Source: Paraburkholderia sp. (lineage in GTDB: Bacteria > Pseudomonadota > Gammaproteobacteria > Burkholderiales > Burkholderiaceae). From it: DNA of 64,000 nucleotides. A program made the translations under genes and the position numbers. Location of the stretch: positions 1,491,418-1,555,417 of the forward strand of contig NZ_JAPWKB010000019.1 in the NCBI RefSeq assembly GCF_028283785.1. Direction: 5' to 3'. The notes beneath the pieces were generated by a model, which saw only the letters and a program-made list of their open reading frames with translations, was not told the origin of the DNA and made no database searches. Of this stretch, positions 16,739 through 25,661 are shown in pieces. The stretch's first letter is position 1. Each line of letters opens with the position of its first letter.

Positions 16739-17781
16739 AAAAAGTCCTGATTCTGGGCGTGAACGGCTTTATCGGCCATCACCTGTCCAAGCGCATTCTC
16801 GAAACGACCGACTGGGAAGTGTTCGGGATGGATATGCAAACCGAACGCCTCGGCGACCTGATCAACCATGAGCGGATGCACTTCTTCGAAGGCGACATCA
16901 CGATCAACAAGGAATGGGTCGAATATCACGTCAAGAAATGCGACGTGATCCTGCCGCTGGTCGCCATCGCGACGCCCGCTACCTACGTGAAGCAGCCGCT
17001 GCGCGTGTTCGAACTCGACTTCGAGGCGAACCTGCCCATCGTGCGTTCCGCAGTGAAGTACGGCAAGCACCTGGTGTTTCCGTCCACGTCGGAAGTCTAC
17101 GGAATGTGCTCCGACGAGCAGTTCGATCCGGACGAATCCGCCCTCACCTACGGCCCGATCAACAAGCCGCGCTGGATCTACGCATGCTCGAAGCAGTTGA
17201 TGGACCGTGTGATCTGGGGTTACGGCATGGAAGGCCTGAACTTCACGCTGTTCCGTCCGTTCAACTGGATCGGCCCGGGCCTCGACTCGATCTACACGCC
17301 GAAGGAAGGCAGCTCGCGCGTGGTCACGCAGTTCCTGGGTCACATCGTGCGCGGCGAGAACATCAGCCTCGTCGACGGCGGCGCACAGAAACGCGCGTTC
17401 ACCGACATCGACGACGGCATCGCCGCGCTGATGAAGATCATCGACAACAAGGACGGCGTCGCGTCGGGCAAGATCTACAACATCGGCAATCCGACCAACA
17501 ACTTCTCGGTGCGTGAACTCGCGCACAAGATGCTGGCGCTGGCCGCCGAGTTCCCGGAATACGCGGACATGGCCAAGCAGGTGCAGCTGGTCGAGACGTC
17601 GTCGGGCGCTTACTACGGCGCCGGCTATCAGGACGTGCAAAACCGCGTGCCGAAGATCGACAACACGATGCAGGAACTCGGCTGGGCGCCCACGTCCACG
17701 TTCGACGAAGCGTTGCGCAAGATTTTCGAAGCGTATCGCGGCCACGTCGGCGAAGCGCGCGCGCTGGTCGAACAGCAATAA
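16735..17781 (+). CDS. UDP-glucuronate oxidative decarboxylase (ArnA C-terminal half as a separate protein)
   Basis: Oxidises UDP-glucuronic acid with NAD+ and decarboxylates it to UDP-Ara4O, the first committed step of Ara4N synthesis. The 348-residue extended SDR matches the C-terminal domain of E. coli ArnA: Rossmann motif GVNGFIGHHL at the N-terminus, PSTSEVYG, and the catalytic YACSK (Tyr149, Lys153). ATG 16735 is in an ATGA overlap with the formyltransferase stop. Followed after 10 bases by arnD. Confidence 0.95.
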   Translation: MKKVLILGVNGFIGHHLSKRILETTDWEVFGMDMQTERLGDLINHERMHFFEGDITINKEWVEYHVKKCDVILPLVAIATPATYVKQPLRVFELDFEANLPIVRSAVKYGKHLVFPSTSEVYGMCSDEQFDPDESALTYGPINKPRWIYACSKQLMDRVIWGYGMEGLNFTLFRPFNWIGPGLDSIYTPKEGSSRVVTQFLGHIVRGENISLVDGGAQKRAFTDIDDGIAALMKIIDNKDGVASGKIYNIGNPTNNFSVRELAHKMLALAAEFPEYADMAKQVQLVETSSGAYYGAGYQDVQNRVPKIDNTMQELGWAPTSTFDEALRKIFEAYRGHVGEARALVEQQ

Positions 17782-17791
17782 GGGCCGCGCC

Positions 17792-18688
17792 TTGGCCCGC
17801 ATCGTTCTGAAGATCGACGTCGATACGCTGCGCGGCACCCGCGAAGGCGTACCGAATCTCGCGCGTATCTTCGACCGCTTCAAGGCGCGCGCCACCTTTC
17901 TGTTCAGCCTCGGTCCCGACCACACCGGTTGGGCGATGCGTCGGGTGTTGCGCCCGGGGTTTCTGCAGAAGGTGTCGCGCACGTCGGTGGTCGAGCATTA
18001 CGGCGTCAGGCAGTTGATGTACGGCGTGCTGCTGCCGGGCCCGGACATCGGCGTGCGCGCTGCGTCCGAGATGCGTGCAATCCACGAGGCCGGCTTCGAA
18101 TGCGGCATCCACACGTGGGATCACGTGTACTGGCAGGACAACGTGCGTGCGCGCGACGCCGCATGGACGTCGAAGCAGATGCAGAAAAGCCACGACCGTT
18201 TCGCGCAGATCTTCGGTGCGCCGCCCGTCACGCACGGCGCGGCGGGCTGGCAGATGAACGGTCACGCGTTCGAACAGATCGACGCATGGGGCATGCAGTA
18301 CGCGTCCGACGGACGCGGTCATTCGCCGTATCTGCCGGTGCTGAACGGCAGGACGCTGCATCACGTGCAGATGCCCACCACACTGCCCACGCTGGACGAG
18401 ATTCTCGGCGTGGATGGCGTGGATGAAAGCAACGTCGCCGCGCATCTGCTGAAGCGCACCGAAAACAATCCGCACGACCAGGTGTTCACGCTGCACGCGG
18501 AACTCGAAGGCCAGAAACTCGCGCCGATCTTCGAGCAACTGCTGACCGGCTGGCGCGCGCAAGGTCATACGTTCGCGACGATGGGCGACTACTACGCCAC
18601 GCTGGACCGCGACACGTTGCCCACGTACCCTGTGACCTGGGGTGAGATCGCCGGGCGCTCCGGTGAGCTGATCGTCCAACCCGACTGA
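17792..18688 (+). CDS. arnD: 4-deoxy-4-formamido-L-arabinose-phosphoundecaprenol deformylase ArnD, TTG start
   Basis: Removes the formyl group from undecaprenyl phosphate-formamido-arabinose, making the synthesis irreversible. The 298 residues match the length of E. coli ArnD (296). It is a polysaccharide-deacetylase (NodB) fold protein: KIDVDTLRGTREG at the start carries the metal-binding Asp, and ECGIHTWDH carries the metal His pair. The start is TTG at 17792 (LARIVLKIDVD), with AAGGG 7 bases before it and 10 bases after the previous stop; no ATG suits the family. Confidence 0.93.
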   Translation: MARIVLKIDVDTLRGTREGVPNLARIFDRFKARATFLFSLGPDHTGWAMRRVLRPGFLQKVSRTSVVEHYGVRQLMYGVLLPGPDIGVRAASEMRAIHEAGFECGIHTWDHVYWQDNVRARDAAWTSKQMQKSHDRFAQIFGAPPVTHGAAGWQMNGHAFEQIDAWGMQYASDGRGHSPYLPVLNGRTLHHVQMPTTLPTLDEILGVDGVDESNVAAHLLKRTENNPHDQVFTLHAELEGQKLAPIFEQLLTGWRAQGHTFATMGDYYATLDRDTLPTYPVTWGEIAGRSGELIVQPD

Positions 18689-18816
18689 TCCACGCCGCTT
18701 GCGTCGCGATCGTCTGCCCAAACAGCCTCGACCACCGGCTGCGCATGCGCACCGGCCGTGACCGGAAACGGCACGGCCTCGCGCCGCGCGGCCGGCAATA
18801 ACAAACGGAGAAACAC

Positions 18817-19278
18817 GTGTCCATCGCAGTCGATCAACCCGTCCCCGACTTCACCGCCGCCGCTACCGGTGGCGACATCACGTTGTCTAGTCTTCGGGGC
18901 AAGAAGGTGGTGGTGTATTTCTACCCGAAGGACAACACGCCGGGCTGCACGACCGAAGGTCTGCAATTCCGCGATCTGTACCCGAAATTCGTCGAAGCCG
19001 GCGCAGAAGTGCTCGGCGTGTCGCGCGACAGCCTGCGCTCGCATGACAACTTCAAGGCGAAGCTCGAACTGCCGTTTCCGCTGCTCTCCGATCAGGACGA
19101 AGCGCTGTGCGCGCTGTTCGGTGTCATCAAAATGAAGAAAATGTATGGCAAAGAAGTACGTGGGATCGAACGCTCGACCTTCCTGATCGACGCCGCCGGC
19201 GTGCTGCGCGAGGAGTGGCGCGGTGTGAAAGTGCCGGGCCACGTCGACGATATTCTGGCGGCTGTACAAGCGCTGTGA
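18817..19278 (+). CDS. bcp: thiol peroxidase / peroxiredoxin Q (BCP-type), GTG start
   Basis: A 153-residue cytoplasmic peroxiredoxin that reduces H2O2 and organic hydroperoxides. The peroxidatic cysteine is Cys44 in DNTPGCTTEG. The resolving cysteine found five residues later in E. coli BCP (PGCTxxxC) is replaced by leucine/glycine, and the alternative helix-3 cysteine is also absent; the only other cysteine is Cys98. It therefore may work in a one-Cys mode. GTG 18817 follows GGAG at a good distance and yields MSIAVDQPVPDF. A terminator follows at 19393. Confidence 0.92.
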   Translation: MSIAVDQPVPDFTAAATGGDITLSSLRGKKVVVYFYPKDNTPGCTTEGLQFRDLYPKFVEAGAEVLGVSRDSLRSHDNFKAKLELPFPLLSDQDEALCALFGVIKMKKMYGKEVRGIERSTFLIDAAGVLREEWRGVKVPGHVDDILAAVQAL

Positions 19279-19392
19279 GGCGCGTTATATTGATTTTCAA
19301 TGAGTGCCAGTCCAACCCATCATTTCCGCCGCCGCGCCGGATTTCACGCCGCCGAAGTTGACGTCGTGAGGCGCCGCGCGATGACCGAAAGC

Positions 19393-19430
19393 AAGCCGCT
19401 TGCTCCATCTGCTGGGGCGGCGGCTTTTTT
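19393..19430 (+). terminator. terminator after bcp
   Basis: Stem AAGCCGC (19393-19399) with GCGGCTT (19420-19426), a 20-base loop, then a run of T to 19430. It lies about 115 bases after the bcp stop. Confidence 0.65.
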
Positions 19431-19622
19431 AATTGCGCGAAGCCGGCCTTTCGCCTGTTCGCGCACTTCTCCCAAGGAGCCGATCGAAACTCAGGCGAAC
19501 CGGCATCTCTAGACCGAAAGCGCGCCTCCGGGCGCAAACTGCCGCGCAGCAACGATGTGTGCAAGACGGCAGGATGCGACAGGCGGCGCACGATATGTGA
19601 CCCGATAATTTCGAGGGAAACC

Positions 19623-21476
19623 ATGCCTTTGCCTACCCCACCCAGCAAGCTCGGCAATCTGTTGCCGCCTGACGAGTACAAGGCCAAAGCCCAGCCGGCC
19701 CGTTCCGCGAAGAAAACGGGCAGCGTTGGGGAGCAAGCGGAGTCGGCCGATTACGGTCAGACCAGCGTCGCCGCGCCGATGGCGAGCGCCGCCAACGCGG
19801 CCACCACGTTGCGCCCGGTTCCCGTCGCCGCCGCTTCCAGCGCGGCACTCGAGCCCGTCGCGCCGGCGCCGACGCGCGGTCGCAAGAAACAGACGGCCGC
19901 CCTGCTGCAACCAGTTCCGACGCCTGCCGCGCCCGTCCAGGCGCCCGCTGCCACGCCCGCACCCATTGCGCCGACCGTCGCGCGCAGCGGCAAACAGGCC
20001 GACACCAGCACGCCGGTCGCCGCCGCCGAGCCCGCCACGCGCGGCACGACCAAAAAGCGCAGCAATGCCGCCGACCCGGCCGAGATCAAGAAGCTGTTCG
20101 TGCTCGACACGAACGTGCTGATGCACGATCCGACCTGCCTGTTCCGCTTCGAGGAACACGACGTCTATCTGCCGATGATGACGTTGGAAGAACTCGACAA
20201 TCACAAGAAAGGCATGTCGGAAGTGGCGCGCAATGCGCGTCAGGTCAGCCGCACGCTGGACGCGCTGGTCGCCAATGCAGGATCGATGTCGGAAGGCATT
20301 CCGCTGTCGCGTCTGGGCAGCCGCGAAGCATCCGGCCGTCTGTATTTCCAGACCAAGCTGACCGATATCGAGCCGGTCGAAGGTCTGCCGCAAGGCAAGG
20401 CCGACAACCAGATTCTCGGTGTGGTGCGCGCGCTGCAACGCGATCATTCGGATCGCGAGGTCGTGCTGGTGTCGAAAGACATCAACATGCGGATCAAGGC
20501 GCACGCGCTCGGCCTGCCGGCCGAAGACTACTTCAACGATCAGGTTCTCGAAGACAAGGACCTGCTGTACTCGGGCATTCGCGCGCTGCCGCAAGACTTC
20601 TGGACCAAGCACGCGAAGGGCATGGAAAGCTGGCAGGACACCAAAACGGGCACCACGTATTACCGTGTGACGGGTCCGCTGTGCCAGTCGATGCTCGTCA
20701 ACGAGTTCGTGTATCTGGAGCCGCAAAACGGCGAGCCGACGTTCCACGCGATCGTCCGCGAACTGAACGGCAAGACCGCGCTGTTGCAGACGCTGCGCGA
20801 TTACGGTCATCACAAGAACAACGTGTGGGGCATCACGGCGCGTAACCGTGAACAGAACTTCGCGCTGAACCTGCTGATGAATCCGGACATCGACTTCGTC
20901 ACGCTGCTCGGTCAGGCCGGTACCGGCAAAACGCTGGTCGCGCTGGCGGCCGGTCTCGCTCAGGTGCTCGACGACAAGCGCTATAACGAGATCATCGTGA
21001 CGCGTGCGACGGTGCCGGTCGGCGAAGACATTGGCTTCCTGCCGGGCACGGAAGAGGAAAAAATGCAGCCGTGGATGGGTGCATTCGACGACAACCTCGA
21101 AGTGCTGCAAAAAACCGACGACGCCGCCGGCGAATGGGGTCGCGCGGCGACGCAGGAACTGATCCGCTCGCGTCTGAAGGTCAAGAGCATGAACTTCATG
21201 CGCGGCCGGACGTTTGTGGACAAGTACCTGATCATCGACGAAGCGCAGAACCTGACGCCGAAACAGATGAAAACGCTGGTCACGCGCGCGGGTCCGGGCA
21301 CGAAGATCATCTGTCTGGGCAATATCGCGCAGATCGACACCCCGTATCTGACCGAAGGCAGTTCCGGCCTGACGTACGTGGTCGACCGCTTCAAGGGTTG
21401 GGCGCACAGCGGTCACGTGACGCTGGCGCGCGGCGAGCGTTCGCGCCTCGCGGATTACGCGTCGGACATTCTCTAA
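19623..21476 (+). CDS. PIN domain - PhoH ATPase fusion protein (PhoH2-like)
   Basis: A 617-residue cytoplasmic protein combining a PIN-type ribonuclease domain and a PhoH P-loop ATPase; PhoH2 proteins of other bacteria are RNA helicases with RNase activity. Residues 1-150 are a Pro/Ala-rich low-complexity linker. The PIN domain starts at about 157 (KLFVLDTNVLMHDP, catalytic Asp162). The PhoH domain has Walker A GQAGTGKT at 430-437 and Walker B YLIIDEAQN. ATG 19623 follows GAGGGAA. A strong terminator follows the stop. Often labelled 'phosphate starvation-inducible' but nothing here shows phosphate control. Confidence 0.92.
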   Translation: MPLPTPPSKLGNLLPPDEYKAKAQPARSAKKTGSVGEQAESADYGQTSVAAPMASAANAATTLRPVPVAAASSAALEPVAPAPTRGRKKQTAALLQPVPTPAAPVQAPAATPAPIAPTVARSGKQADTSTPVAAAEPATRGTTKKRSNAADPAEIKKLFVLDTNVLMHDPTCLFRFEEHDVYLPMMTLEELDNHKKGMSEVARNARQVSRTLDALVANAGSMSEGIPLSRLGSREASGRLYFQTKLTDIEPVEGLPQGKADNQILGVVRALQRDHSDREVVLVSKDINMRIKAHALGLPAEDYFNDQVLEDKDLLYSGIRALPQDFWTKHAKGMESWQDTKTGTTYYRVTGPLCQSMLVNEFVYLEPQNGEPTFHAIVRELNGKTALLQTLRDYGHHKNNVWGITARNREQNFALNLLMNPDIDFVTLLGQAGTGKTLVALAAGLAQVLDDKRYNEIIVTRATVPVGEDIGFLPGTEEEKMQPWMGAFDDNLEVLQKTDDAAGEWGRAATQELIRSRLKVKSMNFMRGRTFVDKYLIIDEAQNLTPKQMKTLVTRAGPGTKIICLGNIAQIDTPYLTEGSSGLTYVVDRFKGWAHSGHVTLARGERSRLADYASDIL

Positions 21477-21500
21477 GCCATTCTGTTTCGCTGGCTCCAA

Positions 21501-21533
21501 AAGCCGCGCCGGGTTTCCCGGCGCGGCTTTTTT
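21501..21533 (+). terminator. strong terminator after the PIN-PhoH gene
   Basis: A perfect 13-bp GC-rich stem (21501-21513 with 21517-21529), a 3-base loop and a run of six T. Confidence 0.93.
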
Positions 21534-21631
21534 CATGGCATCGCCGGATTCGCGGGGCCTGCCGGACGCTCCATCACCCGAAACCCGGGAAATCGATACG
21601 ACACTTAGCGCCGGATCTTCAAGTGATTTAT

Positions 21632-21669
21632 CAAGAATTCTTGCCCGTCCCATGCTGGACGGCTAATAT
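21632..21669 (+). promoter_or_regulatory. promoter and palindromes of the NlpC/P60 gene
   Basis: TTGCCC (21641-21646), 17 bases, TAATAT (21664-21669) make a good sigma-70 promoter about 50 bases before the ATG. A perfect 12-bp palindrome CAAGAATTCTTG (21632-21643) overlaps the -35, and CGTCC-CATGCT-GGACG lies in the spacer (21646-21661). Either could be an operator. Confidence 0.6.
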
Positions 21670-21719
21670 CGGCACATTGCCTCGCCTTTAAGCGAGCGTT
21701 TACGCTCGCGCCGCCTTGT

Positions 21720-22814
21720 ATGTACCGACTCGGAATTTCGTTGCTGATCGTGTTGCTGCTCGCCGCCTGTTCGGGCGCGCCGCAGAAAACGTCGCGCGGG
21801 CCGAGTTCGTCCACGGCCGCCAGCGGCGCGTTCCGCACGATTCCGCCCGGCTTCCCGAATTTCGTCGATCACAGCGTGGGTCGCGAGGAAATCTCCATTC
21901 AGGCGATGAGTCTGGTCGGCATTCCGTACCGTTGGGGCGGTAATACGCCGGATAGCGGCTTCGATTGCAGCGGTCTGGTTCGGTATGTGGTTCAACGCGC
22001 GGCTTCGGTGAATCTGCCGCGCACCACCGCCGACATGAGCGGCCGCGGCGAATCGATCGACCCCGACGAAGTCGCGCCCGGCGACCTGATTTTCTTCAAC
22101 ACCACCGGCCGCGCGCATTCGCACGTCGGGATTTACGTCGGCAAACTGCGCTTCGTGAACGCGCCTTCGACGGGCGGCACGGTGCGCCTCGACTATCTGA
22201 CCAATCCGTATTGGGCCAAACGCTTCGACGGAATCCGTCGCGTGGCCGCGCCGACCGCACCGCCGAAACCCGCGCCGTTCGATGCCCCGGCGTATCAGGC
22301 GTCGGTGGCACCCGAACCCGTCGCGCCGCAAGCTGTCGCGCGACCGGCGACACAAGCGGCGACGTCGAATGAAAACACCGGATATGGCGCGCAGTCGCGG
22401 CTTACGCCGGGTAGCGGGACCTCCGCTGTTTCCGCTACGGCTAATGCTGGCGTATCCACGGCCACGGCTCCGGCCCCGATGGCTCAGGCCGATCAGTTCG
22501 AGCCGCCGCCGCCCGTGCTGAGTGCCGCACAAATGCAGGCGCGTGCAGCGGGTGCGGTGACGCCGTCGGCCGTTGCGCCGACGCGCGCTGGCGGCCGCGA
22601 AGACGCGATCGACGCCGCCGCCGATGCATTCGAGCCACCGCCGTCTTCCGCATCGGCCGCTGCGCGCCAGGCGCAGCAAGCCCAATACCACGAATCCGCC
22701 GACTCACCCGGCGACGTGCAGATCATGCGTGCCTCGACGGCCTCGCGCGGCATCCCCGCCGCCACACGCACCACCGACGATCCGATCGCCCGTTTCGCAA
22801 ACGGCAGCTACTAG
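21720..22814 (+). CDS. NlpC/P60 family lipoprotein, probable peptidoglycan endopeptidase
   Basis: A 364-residue lipoprotein: the signal LLLAAC gives a lipobox with Cys17. NlpC/P60 enzymes cut gamma-D-glutamyl-diaminopimelate or related bonds in cell wall peptides. The domain spans about 60-180, with catalytic Cys83 (GFDCSGLV) and His135 (SHVGIYVG); the third catalytic position, usually His, is Asn147 (FVNAPSTGG), which some family members have. From about 185 to the end there is a Pro/Ala/Thr-rich low-complexity tail, unusual for small NlpC lipoproteins and perhaps a spacer reaching into the wall. Confidence 0.9.
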   Translation: MYRLGISLLIVLLLAACSGAPQKTSRGPSSSTAASGAFRTIPPGFPNFVDHSVGREEISIQAMSLVGIPYRWGGNTPDSGFDCSGLVRYVVQRAASVNLPRTTADMSGRGESIDPDEVAPGDLIFFNTTGRAHSHVGIYVGKLRFVNAPSTGGTVRLDYLTNPYWAKRFDGIRRVAAPTAPPKPAPFDAPAYQASVAPEPVAPQAVARPATQAATSNENTGYGAQSRLTPGSGTSAVSATANAGVSTATAPAPMAQADQFEPPPPVLSAAQMQARAAGAVTPSAVAPTRAGGREDAIDAAADAFEPPPSSASAAARQAQQAQYHESADSPGDVQIMRASTASRGIPAATRTTDDPIARFANGSY

Positions 22815-22907
22815 CGTCGCGCGTGGCGGGGTTTCTGCACCCACGCGTGCAAAACCCGGCCGTCCGGCTAACGTTGAAGCGGGCCGCCCCGCCGTCGTCC
22901 GCGATCT

Positions 22908-22936
22908 GCTATCGTTTTCGGTATTCTTCCGATAGC
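22908..22936. promoter_or_regulatory. inverted repeat just before the SDR gene
   Basis: GCTATCG (22908-22914) and CGATAGC (22930-22936) form a perfect 7-bp inverted repeat with a 15-base spacer, ending 11 bases before the ATG. It could be an operator or an mRNA hairpin near the ribosome-binding site. Confidence 0.35.
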
Positions 22937-22947
22937 GGGTGTTCACC

Positions 22948-23748
22948 ATGGATCTCGGCTTAAACAGCAAGGTGGTGTTGATCACGGGCGGCAGCAAAGG
23001 CATCGGCCTCGCGTGTGCACGCGCATTTGCGAAAGAAGGCGCGAAAGTCGCGATCGTATCGCGCGACCCGGCCAATCTCGCCCGGGCTCGCGAGCAGCTC
23101 AAGGGTGAAGGACTGAATGTCCACCTGACCCGCGCCGACCTGCACGAACCGCACAGCGCCGCGGACATCGTCGAAGAAGTCACCACCGCCGTCGGCCCGA
23201 TCGACGTGCTCATCAACAGCGCGGGCGCCGCGCGTCGCTACGACCCGGAATCGCTCGATGCCGACGCATTCCGCGCGACGATGGAAGCCAAATATTTTCC
23301 GTATATCTATCCGCAGCAGGAAGTGTTGCGACGCATGGCCGAGCGCGCGAAAGCCGGCGGCGAGCCGGGCACGATCGTCAATATCATCGGCATGGGCGGC
23401 AAGATCGCCAGCGACATCCATATTGCCGGGGGCGCCGCGAACGCCGCGCTGATGCTGGCGACGGTCGGCCTCGCGCACTATTACGCGCGCTATGGAATCC
23501 GGATCAACGCGATCAATCCCGGCTCCACGCTGACCGAACGCGTCGAGGAAGCGCTGAAACTCGAGGCGTCGCAGCATGGCATCGGCACCGACGAAGCGCT
23601 TGCGCGCGGCCAGGCCAAAGTGCCGTTGGGACGTTTTGCGAAGCCGGAAGAGATTGCGGATGTCGCGCTATTTCTGGCGAGCCGCCGCGCGAGCTATGTG
23701 ACGGGCGCGATTGTCCCGATGGATGGAGGCAGCGCGCCGCTGATCTGA
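22948..23748 (+). CDS. short-chain dehydrogenase/reductase family protein without the catalytic Ser-Tyr-Lys
   Basis: A 266-residue SDR. The NAD(P) motif TGGSKGIG (13-20), the NxAG motif (NSAG, 90-93) and the C-terminal YVTGAIVPMDGG are intact. The catalytic region is not: where the family has Ser and YxxxK there are IIGMGG (146-151) and GGAANAAL (161-168), so the Tyr and Lys are replaced by Gly and Asn. It may bind a nucleotide without redox activity or use other residues. ATG 22948 is preferred to GTG 22939. No substrate can be inferred. Confidence 0.85.
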   Translation: MDLGLNSKVVLITGGSKGIGLACARAFAKEGAKVAIVSRDPANLARAREQLKGEGLNVHLTRADLHEPHSAADIVEEVTTAVGPIDVLINSAGAARRYDPESLDADAFRATMEAKYFPYIYPQQEVLRRMAERAKAGGEPGTIVNIIGMGGKIASDIHIAGGAANAALMLATVGLAHYYARYGIRINAINPGSTLTERVEEALKLEASQHGIGTDEALARGQAKVPLGRFAKPEEIADVALFLASRRASYVTGAIVPMDGGSAPLI

Positions 23749-23877
23749 TGCAGACTGCGGCGCGCGGATTGATGTGTGTGGTGCGTGTAATGCTTATGCT
23801 TGTCGCGAAATGTTCTGCGCGTGCCGGACGCTGTGCCCGGCCCGCGCTTCACGCATGACGCGGTGTGCGCCGTGCGC

Positions 23878-24888
23878 CTAGAACAGTTGACGGCCGAGCC
23901 AGAAACCACCGGCAGCGAGGATCGCCGATGCTGGGATTGTCAGCACCCACGCCCAGATGATATTGCCGGCCACGCCCCAACGCACGGCGCTCAGCTTGCG
24001 CGTCGCGCCGACACCGACGATCGCGCCGGTAATCGTGTGAGTGGTCGACACCGGAATACCGAGCCACGACGCGATAAACAGCGTGATCGCCCCGCCCGAC
24101 TCCGCGCAGAAACCACCAACCGGCTTCAGCTTCGTGATCTTCTGACCCATCGTGCGAACGATTCGCCAGCCGCCGAACAGCGTGCCGAAGCCCATCGACA
24201 GATAACAGCCGCCGATCACCCACAGCGGCGGGGAATCGGCGGTGGCCGATGCATAACCGGTGGCGATCAGCAGCATCCAGATAATGCCGATGGTTTTCTG
24301 CGCGTCGTTGCCGCCGTGACCCAGGCTATACAGCCCCGCCGACACCAGTTGCAGACGCCGGAACCGCCGGTCGACCTTGCTGGGTGGCGTGCGGAAATAG
24401 ATCCACGAAACCGCCAGCATAAAGAACGAACCGAGGACGAAACCGAGCAGCGGCGAGATGAAAATAAACGCGACCGTCTTCATCAGACCGTCGAAATTCA
24501 GCGAGCCCATGCCGGACTTGGCCAGCGCCGCGCCGACCAGACCACCGATCAACGCGTGCGACGAGCTCGACGGAATACCGTAGTACCACGTGATCACGTT
24601 CCAGCCGATCGCGCCGACCAGCGCACCGAACACCACGTAGTGATCGACGATGGCCGGGTCGATCGTGCCTTTGCCGACCGTCTGCGCCACCTTCAGATGG
24701 AAGATGAAATACGCGATCACGTTGAAGGCGGCCGCGAAAGCAACCGCTTGTTGCGGCTTCAGCACGCCGGTCGACACGACCGTGGCAATGGAATTCGCCG
24801 CGTCGTGAAAACCGTTCATGAAGTCGAACACGAGCGCGACGGCGACCAGGGTGGCAACCACCCAGATAGCGAGTTGGATCGAATGCAT
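23878..24888 (-). CDS. PiT-family inorganic phosphate transporter
   Basis: A 336-residue inner-membrane carrier for low-affinity metal-phosphate/H+ symport. The duplicated PiT signature is visible as FDFMNGFHDAANSIATVVSTGVL near the N-terminus and GGFCAESGGAITLFIASWLGIPVSTTHTITGAI in the second half; about eight or more hydrophobic segments. Its ATG overlaps the stop of the DUF47 gene by one base, a pairing common in bacteria, with the DUF47 protein thought to control the transporter. Confidence 0.94.
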   Translation of the reverse strand: MHSIQLAIWVVATLVAVALVFDFMNGFHDAANSIATVVSTGVLKPQQAVAFAAAFNVIAYFIFHLKVAQTVGKGTIDPAIVDHYVVFGALVGAIGWNVITWYYGIPSSSSHALIGGLVGAALAKSGMGSLNFDGLMKTVAFIFISPLLGFVLGSFFMLAVSWIYFRTPPSKVDRRFRRLQLVSAGLYSLGHGGNDAQKTIGIIWMLLIATGYASATADSPPLWVIGGCYLSMGFGTLFGGWRIVRTMGQKITKLKPVGGFCAESGGAITLFIASWLGIPVSTTHTITGAIVGVGATRKLSAVRWGVAGNIIWAWVLTIPASAILAAGGFWLGRQLF

Positions 24889-25514
24889 CAGGCGTTTTCC
24901 AGCACAATACCTTCGATGATGTTCGCTACGTCCTCACACTTGTCGGTGATGGTTTCCAGCAGCTCGTAAATCGCCTTCAGCTTGATCAGATTCTTGACGT
25001 CGTCTTCTTCGCGGAACAGCTTGGACATGGCCGAGCGCAGCACGCGGTCAGCTTCCGATTCCAGACGGTCGATTTCCTCGCAGGCCTTGAGGATGGCGCT
25101 CGCCTGCTTCATGTCCGACAGCAGCGCGACAGCGGCTTGCACGCGTTCGGACGTTGCCGTGCAGATATGGGCGAGCTGGCTGGCCTCGGACGTGACGGCG
25201 CGCACGTCGTACAGCGAAATGGCGGTGGCGACGTCCTCCATCAGATCGAGGATGTCGTCCATCGTCGTGATGAGCTTGTGGATCTCGTCGCGGTCGAGCG
25301 GCGTGATAAACGTCTTGTGCAGCAGGTCGATGGTTTCGTGCGTGAGCTTGTCAGCTGCCTTTTCGGCATTTTGCACGTTCTGCTTGTGGATTTCGGCGTC
25401 CTGCAGATTGTCGATCAGCAGCTCGAGTTCGTGGCTCGCCGAGACGATGCACTTTGCGTGTGCATTGAAGATTTCAAAGAACTTGCCCTCGGTGGGCATG
25501 AATCGACCGAACAT
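24888..25514 (-). CDS. DUF47 (PhoU-like) phosphate transport regulator
   Basis: A 208-residue helical protein of the TIGR00153/DUF47 family, distantly related to PhoU. It opens MFGRFMPTEGKFFEIFNAHA and has the acidic metal-binding helices (DRDEIHKLITTMDDILDLMEDV and KACEEIDRLESEADRVLRSA). Genes of this family sit directly upstream of pit, as here (one-base overlap). The 147 bases to dnaB contain a weak -10 (TACAAT) but no secure promoter. Confidence 0.92.
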   Translation of the reverse strand: MFGRFMPTEGKFFEIFNAHAKCIVSASHELELLIDNLQDAEIHKQNVQNAEKAADKLTHETIDLLHKTFITPLDRDEIHKLITTMDDILDLMEDVATAISLYDVRAVTSEASQLAHICTATSERVQAAVALLSDMKQASAILKACEEIDRLESEADRVLRSAMSKLFREEDDVKNLIKLKAIYELLETITDKCEDVANIIEGIVLENA

Positions 25515-25661
25515 TGGAATCCCGAAAAATGGTCACATATTGGCTGACATAAAACCGCAATATTGTACCGTTCCGTGCGGTTCGTCGCACTTTTGGAAGC
25601 GTCGTTACAACAGCATCGACGCCTTTTCGAGCCTTCCAATGACTTTTTGCTGATTTGCCCT

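Noticed and set aside
15803..17781. arnA split as a frameshift error
   Set aside because: Each half has its own start and stop in an ATGA overlap, complete domains and catalytic residues, as in other split arnA loci.
25515..25600. Possible Pho box before the DUF47-pit genes (TATGTCA and TATGTGA)
   Set aside because: The two half-sites are 12 bp apart, not the 11 bp of a Pho box, and low-affinity pit systems are generally not PhoB-activated.
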